This document shows positions 53,426-63,344 of a DNA stretch of 64,000 nt, one piece after another (position 1 is the stretch's first letter; the number at the start of each line of letters is the position of its first letter). The notes under the pieces were generated by a model, which searched no databases, was not told where the DNA came from, and saw only the letters and a list, made by a program, of their open reading frames with translations. A program made the translations under genes and the position numbers. The stretch comes from an uncultured Bacilli bacterium. GTDB taxonomy: Bacteria > Bacillota_I > Bacilli_A > RF39 > UBA660. The stretch is from contig CAKPDH010000001.1 of assembly GCA_934148845.1 (NCBI GenBank), positions 248,001-312,000 on the forward strand. Reading direction: 5' to 3'.

Positions 53426-55585
53426 TTATATTTTTCTAGGATTAAAATCTATATCTAGTGTTATTTTTTTATTATTACTTAATAAATCAACTACGTCTTT
53501 TAAATTAATATATATATCTTTTGAATTTTTGTATTTAATTATTATTTGCATGTAATATTTATTATTTATCTTAGGCATTGCATTTAAACTAGGGCCTAAA
53601 ATTATTATATTTTTATTTTCTAAATATTTTTTTATTTTAATAGCTTCCTGTTCTAATTCTTTTAAATTTGTTCCTATTAATTTTATTAAGCATAAATCAT
53701 AATATGGAGGATATCCTAATTTTTTTCTAATACTCATTTCTTCTTTATAAAAACTATTATAGTCATTTAGGGCTGCATATTTAATACTATAATGATCTTT
53801 ATTAAAACATTGTATTATAACTTTACCATTTGTTTTAGATCTACCAGCTCTGCCTGATACTTGGCTCAAAAGAGAAAATGTTCTTTCTCCACTTCTATAA
53901 TCTGGTATATTAAGTGTTGCATCCCCATTTATTACTCCAACTAAAGTAACATCCTTAAAGTCAAGTCCTTTTGATATCATCTGCGTACCAATTAATATAT
54001 TGTACTTTTTGTTTTTAAAGTCATTTATTATCCTCTCATGACTTCCTTTTCTTCTCGTTGTATCAATATCCATTCTGATAACCTTAGCCCTATCAAACTG
54101 TTTTTTTACTTCTTCTTCTAATTTTTCTGTACCAATGCCAAAATCAGTAAGATTTTTACTATTACAATTAGGACAATTACTAGCTTTATATGTAGTATAA
54201 TTGCAATAATGACAATTTAATTTATTTGAGCTTTTATGATATGTAAGTGGTATATCACAATTAGGACATTTTACTACATACCCACACTCTTTACAAGTAA
54301 TAGTAGTAGAATAGCCTCTTCTATTAAGTAATAATATTACTTGTTCTAAATTATCTAATCTATTATTAATATCATCTATTAATTCTCTTGAAAAAATTCT
54401 AAAGCCTTTTTTTATTTCTTCTTTCATATCTATTACTTTTATAACAGGCATAGATTTATTAATTCGCTCTTTTAGCTCAAGTAATTTATATTCTCCTAAA
54501 ATAGCCCTTGTATAACTATCAATTAAAGGAGTAGCACTTCCAAATATAACGGGGCAAGAATGTGTTTTAGCACGCTTAAGAGCTATATCTATTGCATTAT
54601 ATTTAGGGTTATTTTCTTGCTTATACGTATCTGAATGCTCTTCATCTAGTATAATTAATCCAATATTTTTAAATGGCGCAAATATAGCACTTCTAGCACC
54701 TATTACAATAGAGACCTCTCCCCTTTGAACTTTTCTCCATTCATCATATTTTTCACCATCTGATAAAGCACTGTGTAAAATAGCTATAGAATCCTTAAAT
54801 CTAGATCTAAAAATATTTACCATTTGAGGTGTTAAACTTATTTCAGGAACAAGTACTATTACCTCTTTTTTTTCTTCTAATACCTTTGAAATTATATTTA
54901 AATATACTTCAGTTTTACCAGATCCAGTTACTCCATGTAGTAAAAAAGGAGAAAATTTGTTTAAACAATTAATAACGCTTGATACAACTTTTTCTTGATC
55001 TTTTGTTAATACAGGCTTTATAGCATCTATATCACCATTATAATTAAGTCTATATACTTCTTTTTTTTCTTCTTTTATTACATTGTTTTTAAGTAAAGTA
55101 TTTATACTTGATAAAGATATCTTAGTAAGTTCACTTTTTAAAGTAGGTTTAATTTTTAATATATCAATTATTTCTTTTTGACAATCGTTTTTAGGTATAT
55201 ATAGGTAATCTTTTAATGATAAGTATTTATCATATTTTTTATTTATATTAGTATTTTTATGCGCTTTTAGCGCTACAGGTAACATAGTTTGATATGATTG
55301 TATTAAAGAAGATAATGTTTTTTTACTTATATATTTACCAAGTTCAATCATTTCTTCTGTAAGCACTGGGTCACTATCTATTACATCTATAATATCTAAT
55401 ACTTTATACTCTACTTTAGATTTAGTATTTATACCTAATATAAATCCTTCTAATTTTTGTCTTCCAAAAGGAACATATACTCTTTTACCTATCTTTATTT
55501 TATCTATTAGACTATCTTTTACATTATAGGTAAATGTTTTATTTATTTTTTTAACTTTAAGTTCAACTAAAACATCTATATACAT
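53426..55585 (-). CDS. priA: Primosomal protein N' (replication restart helicase)
   Basis: 719 residues. The N-terminal 3'-DNA-binding domain (RVYVPFGRQKLEGFI) precedes a superfamily 2 helicase core with LLHGVTGSGKTEVYL, the DEEH box in LIILDEEHSDTYKQE, and SQVSGRAGRS. Between the helicase lobes sits the zinc-binding region with four CxxC pairs (CKECGYVVKCPNC, CHYC, CPNC). Loads the replisome at stalled forks. It lies 40 nt upstream of the prepilin gene. Confidence 0.96.
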   Translation of the reverse strand: MYIDVLVELKVKKINKTFTYNVKDSLIDKIKIGKRVYVPFGRQKLEGFILGINTKSKVEYKVLDIIDVIDSDPVLTEEMIELGKYISKKTLSSLIQSYQTMLPVALKAHKNTNINKKYDKYLSLKDYLYIPKNDCQKEIIDILKIKPTLKSELTKISLSSINTLLKNNVIKEEKKEVYRLNYNGDIDAIKPVLTKDQEKVVSSVINCLNKFSPFLLHGVTGSGKTEVYLNIISKVLEEKKEVIVLVPEISLTPQMVNIFRSRFKDSIAILHSALSDGEKYDEWRKVQRGEVSIVIGARSAIFAPFKNIGLIILDEEHSDTYKQENNPKYNAIDIALKRAKTHSCPVIFGSATPLIDSYTRAILGEYKLLELKERINKSMPVIKVIDMKEEIKKGFRIFSRELIDDINNRLDNLEQVILLLNRRGYSTTITCKECGYVVKCPNCDIPLTYHKSSNKLNCHYCNYTTYKASNCPNCNSKNLTDFGIGTEKLEEEVKKQFDRAKVIRMDIDTTRRKGSHERIINDFKNKKYNILIGTQMISKGLDFKDVTLVGVINGDATLNIPDYRSGERTFSLLSQVSGRAGRSKTNGKVIIQCFNKDHYSIKYAALNDYNSFYKEEMSIRKKLGYPPYYDLCLIKLIGTNLKELEQEAIKIKKYLENKNIIILGPSLNAMPKINNKYYMQIIIKYKNSKDIYINLKDVVDLLSNNKKITLDIDFNPRKI

Positions 55586-55615
55586 AATACCTCCTGAGAA
55601 TAAAACTCTTGAATA

Positions 55616-56341
55616 TCAAGAGTCATGATTTAATAATTTATTTATTATTAATAATATAATAACTATTAGTCCTGTTATAAATAATTTAAATGTAAAATTA
55701 TTTATAAGCGTTATAAAAAACTTAGAAAAATAACTATTTGTATATACAAATTTATCAAATATATTAAATATTTTTATAACTAGATATGGACATAATAATA
55801 ATATTGAGCTTGAAAGTATGCTCGTTTTTAAGAATTTTTTATCTTTATTTAATATTAATAATATAACACTAATAACTATTATTACAGTTATCACTGATAT
55901 AGTAATAAAGAGCTTATTATTTAAATATAATTTATGAATCATATTATATTCACGAGTTGGAAATAAATTATATGTATATATATCATTTATTTCCTTAGCG
56001 TATCTTTTATTTATTGATATATCATTTGTATATGAATCTATAATATTATAAAGATCTATATATCTATTAACACTCTTACCATTTATAATATTTTTTATAT
56101 CTGATTTTATCATATTAATTGTAAAATATTCTAAATACTTATTTTTAATTTCCTTATTTATTACAAAATTACTTACTTCTTCTTTTATATTATTGAATGC
56201 TAAATCATAATAGTTAATTTTATTTAAATTATTTAAAATACTTTTTTTAGTAAGTGTACTTTCAAGTGATATAAATAAAGTAAAAATAGTTAAAATAATC
56301 ATAAGAGTAAATGATAAAACATGACTAATACTACTTTTCAT
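55616..56341 (-). CDS. Unknown membrane protein downstream of sortase
   Basis: 241 residues from the ATG at 56341, supported by AGGTGATACAA; the 56350 start is less likely. One helix near the N-terminus (about 6-24), a helical extracytoplasmic domain (25-140), then three membrane helices. It overlaps the sortase gene by 11 nt, so the two are co-expressed. No family is recognised; topology resembles membrane partners that present substrates, but this is a guess. Confidence 0.65.
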   Translation of the reverse strand: MKSSISHVLSFTLMIILTIFTLFISLESTLTKKSILNNLNKINYYDLAFNNIKEEVSNFVINKEIKNKYLEYFTINMIKSDIKNIINGKSVNRYIDLYNIIDSYTNDISINKRYAKEINDIYTYNLFPTREYNMIHKLYLNNKLFITISVITVIIVISVILLILNKDKKFLKTSILSSSILLLCPYLVIKIFNIFDKFVYTNSYFSKFFITLINNFTFKLFITGLIVIILLIINKLLNHDS

Positions 56342-57500
56342 TTGTATCACCTAACCATTCACTTTTAATATTTTCTAAATATACAACTATTCTTTTATTA
56401 CCGTATATATCTTTATTAGGATAACAAGTATATAATATAAGATCATAATCTTTTTTTATACTATCATAATTATCTTCTAAAACGATCTTACTTGTCTTTA
56501 CTTCATATGTAAATTTGCCATAAACTGTTTCTATAACTACTTTATCCGATTTTTTTAAGGAATGTAGTTTTTTAAATATGCCTGTATTATGAGCTGATAG
56601 TACTGTAGCATTTTCTTCACCCGGCATAGAACTAAAGCTAGCTTGCCCAATTCCATCTTTAAGTATACTAGAACTATCTCCAAAATATACATCATCACTA
56701 TCATCATCTATATATAATTTGCCATATTTTTCTCCATAAGATGGATATGATATTATTTTTTCATCTTTAGCTACTACTTCTTTTTTAGAATTACTATAAT
56801 TAACATTCATAAGAGTAATTATATCAAGATACATACTTATTTTATCATTAAATATTAGCATTATAGGTAACAATAATATTGTTATATAAAGTAAACTTGT
56901 TAAAATTATAGATTTATATTTTAAAATTTTAAGAATGATTACAGATATAAATGTAATAATTAAAGTTATTATAATATATTTAAGAATTTTATTCATACCT
57001 ACATAATTAAGTTTATCTTTTGTACTAATAACATCAGATAAAACACCATTATCATAAATTTTAATCTCATTTGTACTAGTATCTATAATAACCTTTGAAG
57101 TATCTTTACTAGTATTGGAATTATCATTAGAATCACTATCTATAATTTTCTTAGAGTTAAGTATAATATTACTTGTCTCATTATATAATGAATATAATTC
57201 ATTCTTTAAGTAATTAGGTATTTTATTTTTATCCTCAACTGAGCATACACTATATTCATTAATTCTATTAACAACATATTTCATATTATTATATATTTTA
57301 TTTAAATCACTTTCACTAACATCACGCTCATTTAATAATCTAGTATAAGATGCTTTAGTACCATTTACAAGTGCTTGAGTTTTAGATGAACAAGTTTTAA
57401 TACTAGAAGCTAAGGATATGATATCTTCTTTTGTATATGCATATACATTTGGTATTATAGCAATTAAAAACATAATCATTAAAATTCTTATATATTTCAT
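56331..57500 (-). CDS. Membrane-embedded sortase with N-terminal extracellular helical domain
   Basis: 389 residues. Signal peptide (1-21), a Ser/Lys/Asn-rich helical region (22-150), a pair of membrane helices (about 172-190 and 195-215), then a sortase fold. The catalytic trio is visible as His304 (LSAHNTGIF), Cys359 (LILYTCYP) and Arg370 (NKRIVVYL). The TLYTCYP-like motif fits class C/D-type sortases that polymerise or anchor surface proteins. It sits between the cps regulators and the prepilin gene; no LPxTG-type substrate was noticed in the window. Confidence 0.82.
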   Translation of the reverse strand: MKYIRILMIMFLIAIIPNVYAYTKEDIISLASSIKTCSSKTQALVNGTKASYTRLLNERDVSESDLNKIYNNMKYVVNRINEYSVCSVEDKNKIPNYLKNELYSLYNETSNIILNSKKIIDSDSNDNSNTSKDTSKVIIDTSTNEIKIYDNGVLSDVISTKDKLNYVGMNKILKYIIITLIITFISVIILKILKYKSIILTSLLYITILLLPIMLIFNDKISMYLDIITLMNVNYSNSKKEVVAKDEKIISYPSYGEKYGKLYIDDDSDDVYFGDSSSILKDGIGQASFSSMPGEENATVLSAHNTGIFKKLHSLKKSDKVVIETVYGKFTYEVKTSKIVLEDNYDSIKKDYDLILYTCYPNKDIYGNKRIVVYLENIKSEWLGDTNEK

Positions 57501-58240
57501 TTTATCTTCTCCCTAGCAAATAGTTTATTTGTTTTAATTATTTCATATGGTTCTACTTTTTTATTTGAAATTATTTTATTAAAATTTTCATATACTATAT
57601 CATTATACATATCATAATCTACCATATGTCTTAAAATACTTAGTCCTTTATTTATATCTAAAACATGGTTATGTGTATCTGTACCAATGACATGTACCAT
57701 ATGCTTTTTTATTAATAATAATGCATTTTTTCTAACTCTTTTTCCATACTTATCTATAAGAGAAGTAATATTCATTTGAAATAGGCAACCCATATCTATT
57801 AGTTTTATAAAATCTTCTATTTTTAAATATCTATATCTTTCAGGGTGCGCTATTATAGGAGTTATACCTTTATCTTTAAGATTAAATATTATATCATACA
57901 TATAATTTGACCTCTCATTTAAAGGAAACTCCATAAGTAGATACTTAGTATTATTTATTGTAGATATAAATTTTTTATCTATATATGCTAAAATATCATT
58001 ATCTATAAAAGTTTCATTACCTAAATATAATTTAATATTTGTATTTTTTTGTAATTTTTCTAATAATTGTTTTTTTTCTTTATTACTACTATTATAATTT
58101 GTTCCTATTATATAATGTGGAGTTAAGACTATATTTTTAATTCCTAACTTCTCCATTTCCTTTAATAATTTTACACTTTCCTCATATGATTTTGATCCAT
58201 CATCAATACCATATAAAATATGAGTATGAATATCATTCAT
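57497..58240 (-). CDS. cpsB: CpsB-type tyrosine-protein phosphatase (PHP family)
   Basis: 247 residues. PHP metal-binding motifs: DIHTHILYGIDDGSKSYEES at the N-terminus, LTPHYI, LLMEFPL, IIAHPERY and IGTDTHNH. CpsB removes phosphate from the tyrosine-rich tail of CpsD and so sets polysaccharide output and length. Stop/start contact with cpsD upstream and a 4-nt overlap with the sortase gene downstream. Confidence 0.92.
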   Translation of the reverse strand: MNDIHTHILYGIDDGSKSYEESVKLLKEMEKLGIKNIVLTPHYIIGTNYNSSNKEKKQLLEKLQKNTNIKLYLGNETFIDNDILAYIDKKFISTINNTKYLLMEFPLNERSNYMYDIIFNLKDKGITPIIAHPERYRYLKIEDFIKLIDMGCLFQMNITSLIDKYGKRVRKNALLLIKKHMVHVIGTDTHNHVLDINKGLSILRHMVDYDMYNDIVYENFNKIISNKKVEPYEIIKTNKLFAREKIK

Positions 58241-58905
58241 TATTTATAATACTCATTATAATAGTAACTACTGTGTTTTCTTTTAATTTGATTTACAACA
58301 ATACCTGCTAGCTTAATACCAGTTACTTCTAAAGATTTTTTAGTTTGCATTAAAGACTCTATTGGTGTTTTCTTATATGCACTTACAATAATTGCCTCAT
58401 CGCAAAGTGAAGTAAGTATTAAAGCATCTGGAAGTCCTTGTATTGGTGGACAATCTAGTATAATTAAGTCATACTCTTTCTTTAATATTTCAAGTAATTC
58501 TTTATTTTTTGCAGAACCAAGTATTTCACTTGGATTTGGTGGTACTATACCTGACTTTAATACATATAAATTATCTACTTCAGTTTTATTTATATATTTT
58601 TTATAATTTTTTATATCATCAAGTAATAAATTAGATAATCCTGTTTCTTTATCTAAATCAAATATTTTAGCTTGAGTTCCCCTTCTTAAATCACAGTCTA
58701 TTATAAGGGTTTTCATATTAACCATAGCAAATGCAGCTGCTAGGTTAGATGATATAAAACTTTTCCCCTCACCTGGCATAGAACTAGTTACCATAATTGT
58801 TTTAACATTATCATCAATAAAAGTAAATTGTAAATTAGTTCTAAGAGTTCTAATAGCTTCACTTGTAGCCCCTTTAGGTTTAGATAGTAATACTATATTA
58901 TTCAT
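58240..58905 (-). CDS. cpsD: CpsD-type tyrosine autokinase
   Basis: 221 residues. BY-kinase: Walker A SSMPGEGKSFISSNLA, Walker A' TLIIDCDLRRGTQ, Walker B IILDCPP, and a C-terminal tyrosine cluster (SSYYYNEYYK) that is autophosphorylated. It works with the membrane activator CpsC encoded just upstream (8-nt overlap). Confidence 0.93.
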   Translation of the reverse strand: MNNIVLLSKPKGATSEAIRTLRTNLQFTFIDDNVKTIMVTSSMPGEGKSFISSNLAAAFAMVNMKTLIIDCDLRRGTQAKIFDLDKETGLSNLLLDDIKNYKKYINKTEVDNLYVLKSGIVPPNPSEILGSAKNKELLEILKKEYDLIILDCPPIQGLPDALILTSLCDEAIIVSAYKKTPIESLMQTKKSLEVTGIKLAGIVVNQIKRKHSSYYYNEYYK

Positions 58906-59572
58906 GTTTACCTCCTACTGTTGGAACTTCACCTATTACAGGTAATTCTAATTTTCTTTCAACTTCTTCTATACTTTTAATTGTTGTATCAAAGTAAAAT
59001 AGAATAAATACTACACCAAAACTTAATATAATACCTATAAAAAATGATATTAATAAAGTTTTAAGCATATTGATATTATAAGGACTTTCTTCTTCTACCG
59101 CTTCATCTACAATACCAATATTTTGAATATTATATAATTTTACTACCTCACTATTAAATACATTAGCAGTTTCATTTGCAACATCCATTGCGATTTTACT
59201 ATCTCTATCAGATACACTTATCTTAATTATTTCAGTATCATTTATACTTGATACACTTATCTCTTTACTTAAAGATTCAAAATTATAATCTATATTTAAG
59301 TTATTAATAACTTTGTTAATAACTTTTCTACTTTTAATTATTTCTCTATATGTATCAACTAAATTTTTATTTAAAGTAATATCATTGCTAGTTATTTGAT
59401 TAACATCACTTCCCTTAGTTAATAATATTGTAGTATAACTTTTATACATTGGTACTTTAAAAAATCTAAAGTAAACAAATCCTGTTAAAATACACACAAT
59501 AGTAATTAATATAATATATAATTTTTTTGATAAAAAATAATCAAACATTTCTTTTAAATTTATTTCTTCCAT
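58898..59572 (-). CDS. cpsC: CpsC/Wzz chain-length regulator
   Basis: 224 residues. Wzz domain with two membrane helices (about 16-36 and 170-192) flanking an extracytoplasmic region; the cytoplasmic tail after helix 2 (FDTTIKSIEEVERKLELPVI) is the segment that activates the kinase. First gene of the cpsC-cpsD-cpsB-sortase operon; TAGGAGGATGTT precedes the start. Confidence 0.92.
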   Translation of the reverse strand: MEEINLKEMFDYFLSKKLYIILITIVCILTGFVYFRFFKVPMYKSYTTILLTKGSDVNQITSNDITLNKNLVDTYREIIKSRKVINKVINNLNIDYNFESLSKEISVSSINDTEIIKISVSDRDSKIAMDVANETANVFNSEVVKLYNIQNIGIVDEAVEEESPYNINMLKTLLISFFIGIILSFGVVFILFYFDTTIKSIEEVERKLELPVIGEVPTVGGKHE

Positions 59573-59599
59573 AACATCCTCCTACAATCTACTAGATAT

Positions 59600-59628
59600 A
59601 TTATATAACATTTATATTTAAGATTCAA
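59600..59628 (-). promoter_or_regulatory. Promoter of the cpsC operon
   Basis: Minus strand TTGAAT (59623-59628) and TATAAT (59600-59605) with a 17-bp spacer. Confidence 0.7.
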
Positions 59629-59661
59629 TAATTTTTATATGATTAAAAATTATTTTTACAT

Positions 59662-59690
59662 AACAAAAAAAGATGATTAAATCTTTTTAA
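59662..59690 (-). terminator. Terminator of the amidotransferase-Nudix operon
   Basis: Minus strand AAAAAGATTTAATCATCTTT followed by a T-run, about 115 nt after the stop at 59805. The stretch between (59691-59804) has no gene I can see. Confidence 0.6.
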
Positions 59691-59804
59691 AATTTTTGCT
59701 TATTTAAATTTAACTCCATTTTTTTCTAGTAATTTCAAGCATCAATTTTATATTTTGACTTTAAATTCTTTTTTTAAAATTTATTTATTTACGTTAACCT
59801 TCGT

Positions 59805-60968
59805 TTATTCACTCATTAATTTTACAAAATCAAAATTTAAAATTAAATTTTTCTTAATATCTAAACTTTCTATAGTTGATATAGGAAGCGATTGTTTCAT
59901 TACATCATCAATCCAACGTACGCTAAGGCTTTTTATATATTTTATTTCTTTTCCCATAAGTATTTTATCTTCATAATAGTAATTCAAAAATATTTTTATG
60001 CCTTCTTCATTTATTCCATTTTTCTTTGAACAAAATAAGTGAACTAAAATGATTGCTACATCCATTACGCTGATACCATATCTAGCATCATCAAAATCTA
60101 TTAATCCTATTTTTTTATTATAATAAAATATATTTCCTTTAGTTAAATCAAAATGTAATAAAGACTTTCTATCTAAATTAATATTATCTATTTTTACTTC
60201 CTCTACATCATATATATTTTTAGATGTATAATTATGAAACAATCTAAGAGTACATGCTATTTCTTTTATAATGTCTTTTGTTATTTTAGTTTGTTCTAAC
60301 TGTGTACCTAAAAGGAAATCATATAGTATCAAATGATAATTATAAATTTTCATATAAAATTTATTATTTATAGTCTTTATTATATTTGGAACATAAAAAT
60401 TATCTTTGATATCTTCTATTATTTTAATCATACTTCTATATAAATCATTATTATATATTTTAGCTACATATTTTTTATTTTTAGTTCTTATTATATATAC
60501 ATTTTTAACTGTTGATTCACTACTTTTTGTAATATCTACTATATCTAAATTATAGTTTTTCTCAATACTTTCTTTAAGTTCTTGTTTCATATCATTACAT
60601 ATATTTATAAACAAATCACGTAAGTCTTGATGAGTTAAAATACTACTTACATCTTCTATATCAACCCACTGTGCTTTTTTTAGCTCTTCTTCTTGTATTT
60701 TTAAATCAAAACTAATAGGATGTGCTAAAAAGAAAACTACTGTCTTATTAATATTTTTATCTGTAATATAATTTATACTATATCTTTTACTTTCATCTAT
60801 TACTACATCTAAGTTTACTTCTTCTTTAACTTCCCTTAAAGCAGTTTCAATCTCACTTTCACCCTCGATAACATGTCCCTTAGGAAACCCATAAAAACCT
60901 TGTTTTTGTTTTATTACTAGTACCTTATTATTATAAATAATAATAGCACCGCACGATTTTTCATTCAT
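59805..60968 (-). CDS. Nudix hydrolase fused to an aminoglycoside/choline kinase-like domain
   Basis: 387 residues. Residues 1 to about 135 are a Nudix domain with the box GESEIETALREVKEEVNL preceded by FPKGHVI. From about 150 on is a kinase-like domain of the APH/choline kinase group: a strand with VAKIYN, the hinge LILYDFLLGTQLE, the catalytic loop LLHFDLTKGNIFYY, and the metal-binding GLIDFDDARYGISVMDV. The fusion would couple hydrolysis of a nucleoside-diphosphate compound with phosphoryl transfer to a small molecule. It is third in a tight operon after the amidotransferase and a small broken gene. Substrates are unknown. Confidence 0.8.
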   Translation of the reverse strand: MNEKSCGAIIIYNNKVLVIKQKQGFYGFPKGHVIEGESEIETALREVKEEVNLDVVIDESKRYSINYITDKNINKTVVFFLAHPISFDLKIQEEELKKAQWVDIEDVSSILTHQDLRDLFINICNDMKQELKESIEKNYNLDIVDITKSSESTVKNVYIIRTKNKKYVAKIYNNDLYRSMIKIIEDIKDNFYVPNIIKTINNKFYMKIYNYHLILYDFLLGTQLEQTKITKDIIKEIACTLRLFHNYTSKNIYDVEEVKIDNINLDRKSLLHFDLTKGNIFYYNKKIGLIDFDDARYGISVMDVAIILVHLFCSKKNGINEEGIKIFLNYYYEDKILMGKEIKYIKSLSVRWIDDVMKQSLPISTIESLDIKKNLILNFDFVKLMSE

Positions 60969-60981
60969 AATACTCCTTAAT

Positions 60982-61168
60982 CTAACTATTATTTTCTTGA
61001 TAAATTAAATCTATATTAGTTATTCCTATACTTTTTAAATAAGCTATATTATCTCTAACCAATTCATAATTACAAGCCATATTTAAAACTATATCATACC
61101 AAAATAAATTTATCATTTTGTTAATTAAATCATCATTAATACCGATTAATTAAAAATTCATCTATCAT
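60982..61168 (-). pseudogene. Small gene with a frameshift between amidotransferase and Nudix-kinase genes
   Basis: ATG 61168 gives MIDEFLINRY then a stop. Dropping one base near 61142 continues GINDDLINKMINLFWYDIV and on to IDLIYQENNS, stop at 60982, a protein of about 61 residues. It is preceded by GGTGTTAGT and followed closely by the Nudix-kinase ribosome site, so it looks like a genuine operon member. No family is recognised. The disruption may be real or a sequence error. Confidence 0.45.
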
Positions 61169-61207
61169 ACTAACACCTATTTAATTATAGCAAAAAAATA
61201 TACTTAT

Positions 61208-61816
61208 TTAAAGTATATTAGTACAAGATTTTACAAAATATTTAAATATATTATTTTGAAGTTTATCATATTTAATCATAGACTCAGGGTGCCACTGAAC
61301 ACCTAGAAAAAATTTTTTACTTTTATCTTCTATTGCTTCTATATAATTATCATTACTATAAGCACTTATAAAAATTTTAGGATTTAAAATAACACTCTTA
61401 TGTCTACTATTAACTTTTATTATGTCTTTTTTATATATATTATATAATAAAGAATTTCTTTTTATTTTAACTTCATGAGAATAATATAATTTTTTCTTAT
61501 GGTTAGCAATATTAATCATATCTGATTCAAATAAAATTCCCATAAGTTGCATACCTAAACATATACCAAGCACTGGTTTATTTATATCATATATATATTT
61601 TAAAGCTTCTAAATCATATAACTCAAAATCATCTCCACCACTAAAGATAATTCCATCACATAAATCTATAAGGCTCTTATAATTTTGATCTAAAGTAATA
61701 CCTATACAATCTCCACCATTGTAATTAATTGCTTTAATTATATCTGTATAAACATAATTAATTAAATGTCCCTCACTACTTCTAGATTTTCTTGTTACAA
61801 TACCAATTAAAGGCAT
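61208..61816 (-). CDS. Class I glutamine amidotransferase (peptidase C26-like)
   Basis: 202 residues. Nucleophile elbow PVLGICLGMQLMGI (Cys near residue 94), the oxyanion strand GIIFSGGDDFEL, and the catalytic His-Glu pair in GVQWHPESM. It resembles gamma-glutamyl-GABA hydrolase (PuuD) and stand-alone amidotransferases acting on gamma-glutamyl compounds; I cannot choose between them. First gene of the operon with the Nudix-kinase fusion. Confidence 0.85.
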   Translation of the reverse strand: MPLIGIVTRKSRSSEGHLINYVYTDIIKAINYNGGDCIGITLDQNYKSLIDLCDGIIFSGGDDFELYDLEALKYIYDINKPVLGICLGMQLMGILFESDMINIANHKKKLYYSHEVKIKRNSLLYNIYKKDIIKVNSRHKSVILNPKIFISAYSNDNYIEAIEDKSKKFFLGVQWHPESMIKYDKLQNNIFKYFVKSCTNIL

Positions 61817-61864
61817 ATTATCACCTAATACATGATATTAAACAATTTTTAATTTAGACTAATT

Positions 61865-62878
61865 TTATACTGATGGAATAGCGCATGTATCTTTTTTATA
61901 TGAAATAGAAGTACCGGGTGGAAATGCATTTTCTCCAATAGTAACATCGCCCTCACATGCATATATTACTACTTCCTTAAGATTAGAATTATTATAAAAC
62001 GCATAATCACCTATTGTTAAAGTAGATGGAGTAACAACCATTGCTAATAAAGAAGCATCTACCTTTTTATTTTTAGAATTAAATACACTTAGATTTGTAT
62101 CATCGTCTCTTAGACTAGTATCACTACTAACATAATTTCCTATATATAATTCTTTTATATTATTGTTACTAAAAGCATATGAGCCTATTGTCTTAACAGA
62201 ACTTGGAACATACAGTCTAGTTAAATTATTGTCTTCAAAAGCATTTGACTCAATAGTTGTAATATAATAATCAAGTGTTACTGACTTTAAACCTTTACCT
62301 TTAAATGTTGAGCTTCCTATTTTAGAAATAGATCCGTCCCCTACATATATATTTTTATTATCACAATTATAAGCTATATAACTTGAACTATTTTTAGTAT
62401 AACAACTATCTTTTGGAACAACTTTACATCCATTTACATTTTCAACATTAAAATTATTTCTACTTGAATCTATTGATATCGAATAATTGCTATATTGAAG
62501 ATCATATATATTATCTACCTCACCATTTTTTATAACAATTTCCCCGCAAGATGGTCTATCATTTTGAATACCTATATTTAAAGACCCACCATTAATTGAA
62601 AGTCCTCTTTTACAGCTTAAATCAGAATTTATTCCATTTAAACAGAAATTTCCATCACTATTTATAAAATATATTCCATCACGAATATAATAGCCTTTTA
62701 CTTTTAAGTTAATTATATCAGCATCTAATACATTTGCATACATTCTAGCACTGCTAATAGCGCTATTTTTTTTAGAATCACTTATTACATTTAATACTAT
62801 TGGAGTAACAATAGTAGCAACTATTCCAAGAAGTAATATAACTGCAAGCAATTCTATAAGTGTAAATCCCTTTTTCAT
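61865..62878 (-). CDS. Prepilin-like protein with BspA-type leucine-rich repeats
   Basis: 337 residues from the ATG at 62878, which follows GGTAGGTGAATAT; the longer frame from 62929 adds 17 residues and is rejected. Class III signal MKKGFTLIELLAVILLLGI (cleavage after Gly4, Glu9 as +5). A pilin-like helix and a Cys-containing domain follow (FCLNGINSDLSCKRGLS). From about residue 185 come LRR_5 repeats of the form SxSVKTIGSYAFSNNNIKEL. The end, GENAFPPGTSISYKKDTCA, matches the end of the next LRR protein. It is probably a surface adhesin or pseudopilin. Confidence 0.82.
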   Translation of the reverse strand: MKKGFTLIELLAVILLLGIVATIVTPIVLNVISDSKKNSAISSARMYANVLDADIINLKVKGYYIRDGIYFINSDGNFCLNGINSDLSCKRGLSINGGSLNIGIQNDRPSCGEIVIKNGEVDNIYDLQYSNYSISIDSSRNNFNVENVNGCKVVPKDSCYTKNSSSYIAYNCDNKNIYVGDGSISKIGSSTFKGKGLKSVTLDYYITTIESNAFEDNNLTRLYVPSSVKTIGSYAFSNNNIKELYIGNYVSSDTSLRDDDTNLSVFNSKNKKVDASLLAMVVTPSTLTIGDYAFYNNSNLKEVVIYACEGDVTIGENAFPPGTSISYKKDTCAIPSV

Positions 62879-62925
62879 ATATTCACCTACCATTAATATA
62901 ATTATAAAAAAAAAGACATATATTG

Positions 62926-63267
62926 TCAATTCTTTATTAATTGTTTATTTTTAATATTATTTACCCTATTATATTTTTTTATTATATCTTTACTCAATAA
63001 ATAATCAATATAAGAATCAATAGAATAAAAGTTAATTTCTTTAAATATATAGGTAAAATACTTACTATATATATTCAAATATTTATTAATATCTAATTTA
63101 ACTATATTTAGTTCCATATTTGTAAGTCCCAAATATAAACCTAATATCTTTTTATCATTTATAGACAATATTTCACCTTCTATACTTATCTCTAAATTCT
63201 TAATTAAATCATATACATACATACCTCTATATATAGCACTTTTAACTTCAATCAATTCTTCCTTCAT
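62926..63267 (-). CDS. Unknown 113-residue soluble protein
   Basis: A very strong ribosome site (AAAGGAGGATAT) precedes the ATG at 63267. Sequence is helical, with LEISIEGEILSINDKKILGL in the middle and a Lys/Asn-rich tail. No family is recognised. It lies between the two LRR proteins and ends 48 nt before the prepilin start, so it is probably co-transcribed with it. Confidence 0.6.
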   Translation of the reverse strand: MKEELIEVKSAIYRGMYVYDLIKNLEISIEGEILSINDKKILGLYLGLTNMELNIVKLDINKYLNIYSKYFTYIFKEINFYSIDSYIDYLLSKDIIKKYNRVNNIKNKQLIKN

Positions 63268-63344
63268 ATATCCTCCTTTTTAGTACTATAATATTATTAC
63301 ATATAAAATTTAAAAAAAATGTCGAAAAAAAACTTATACAAAAG

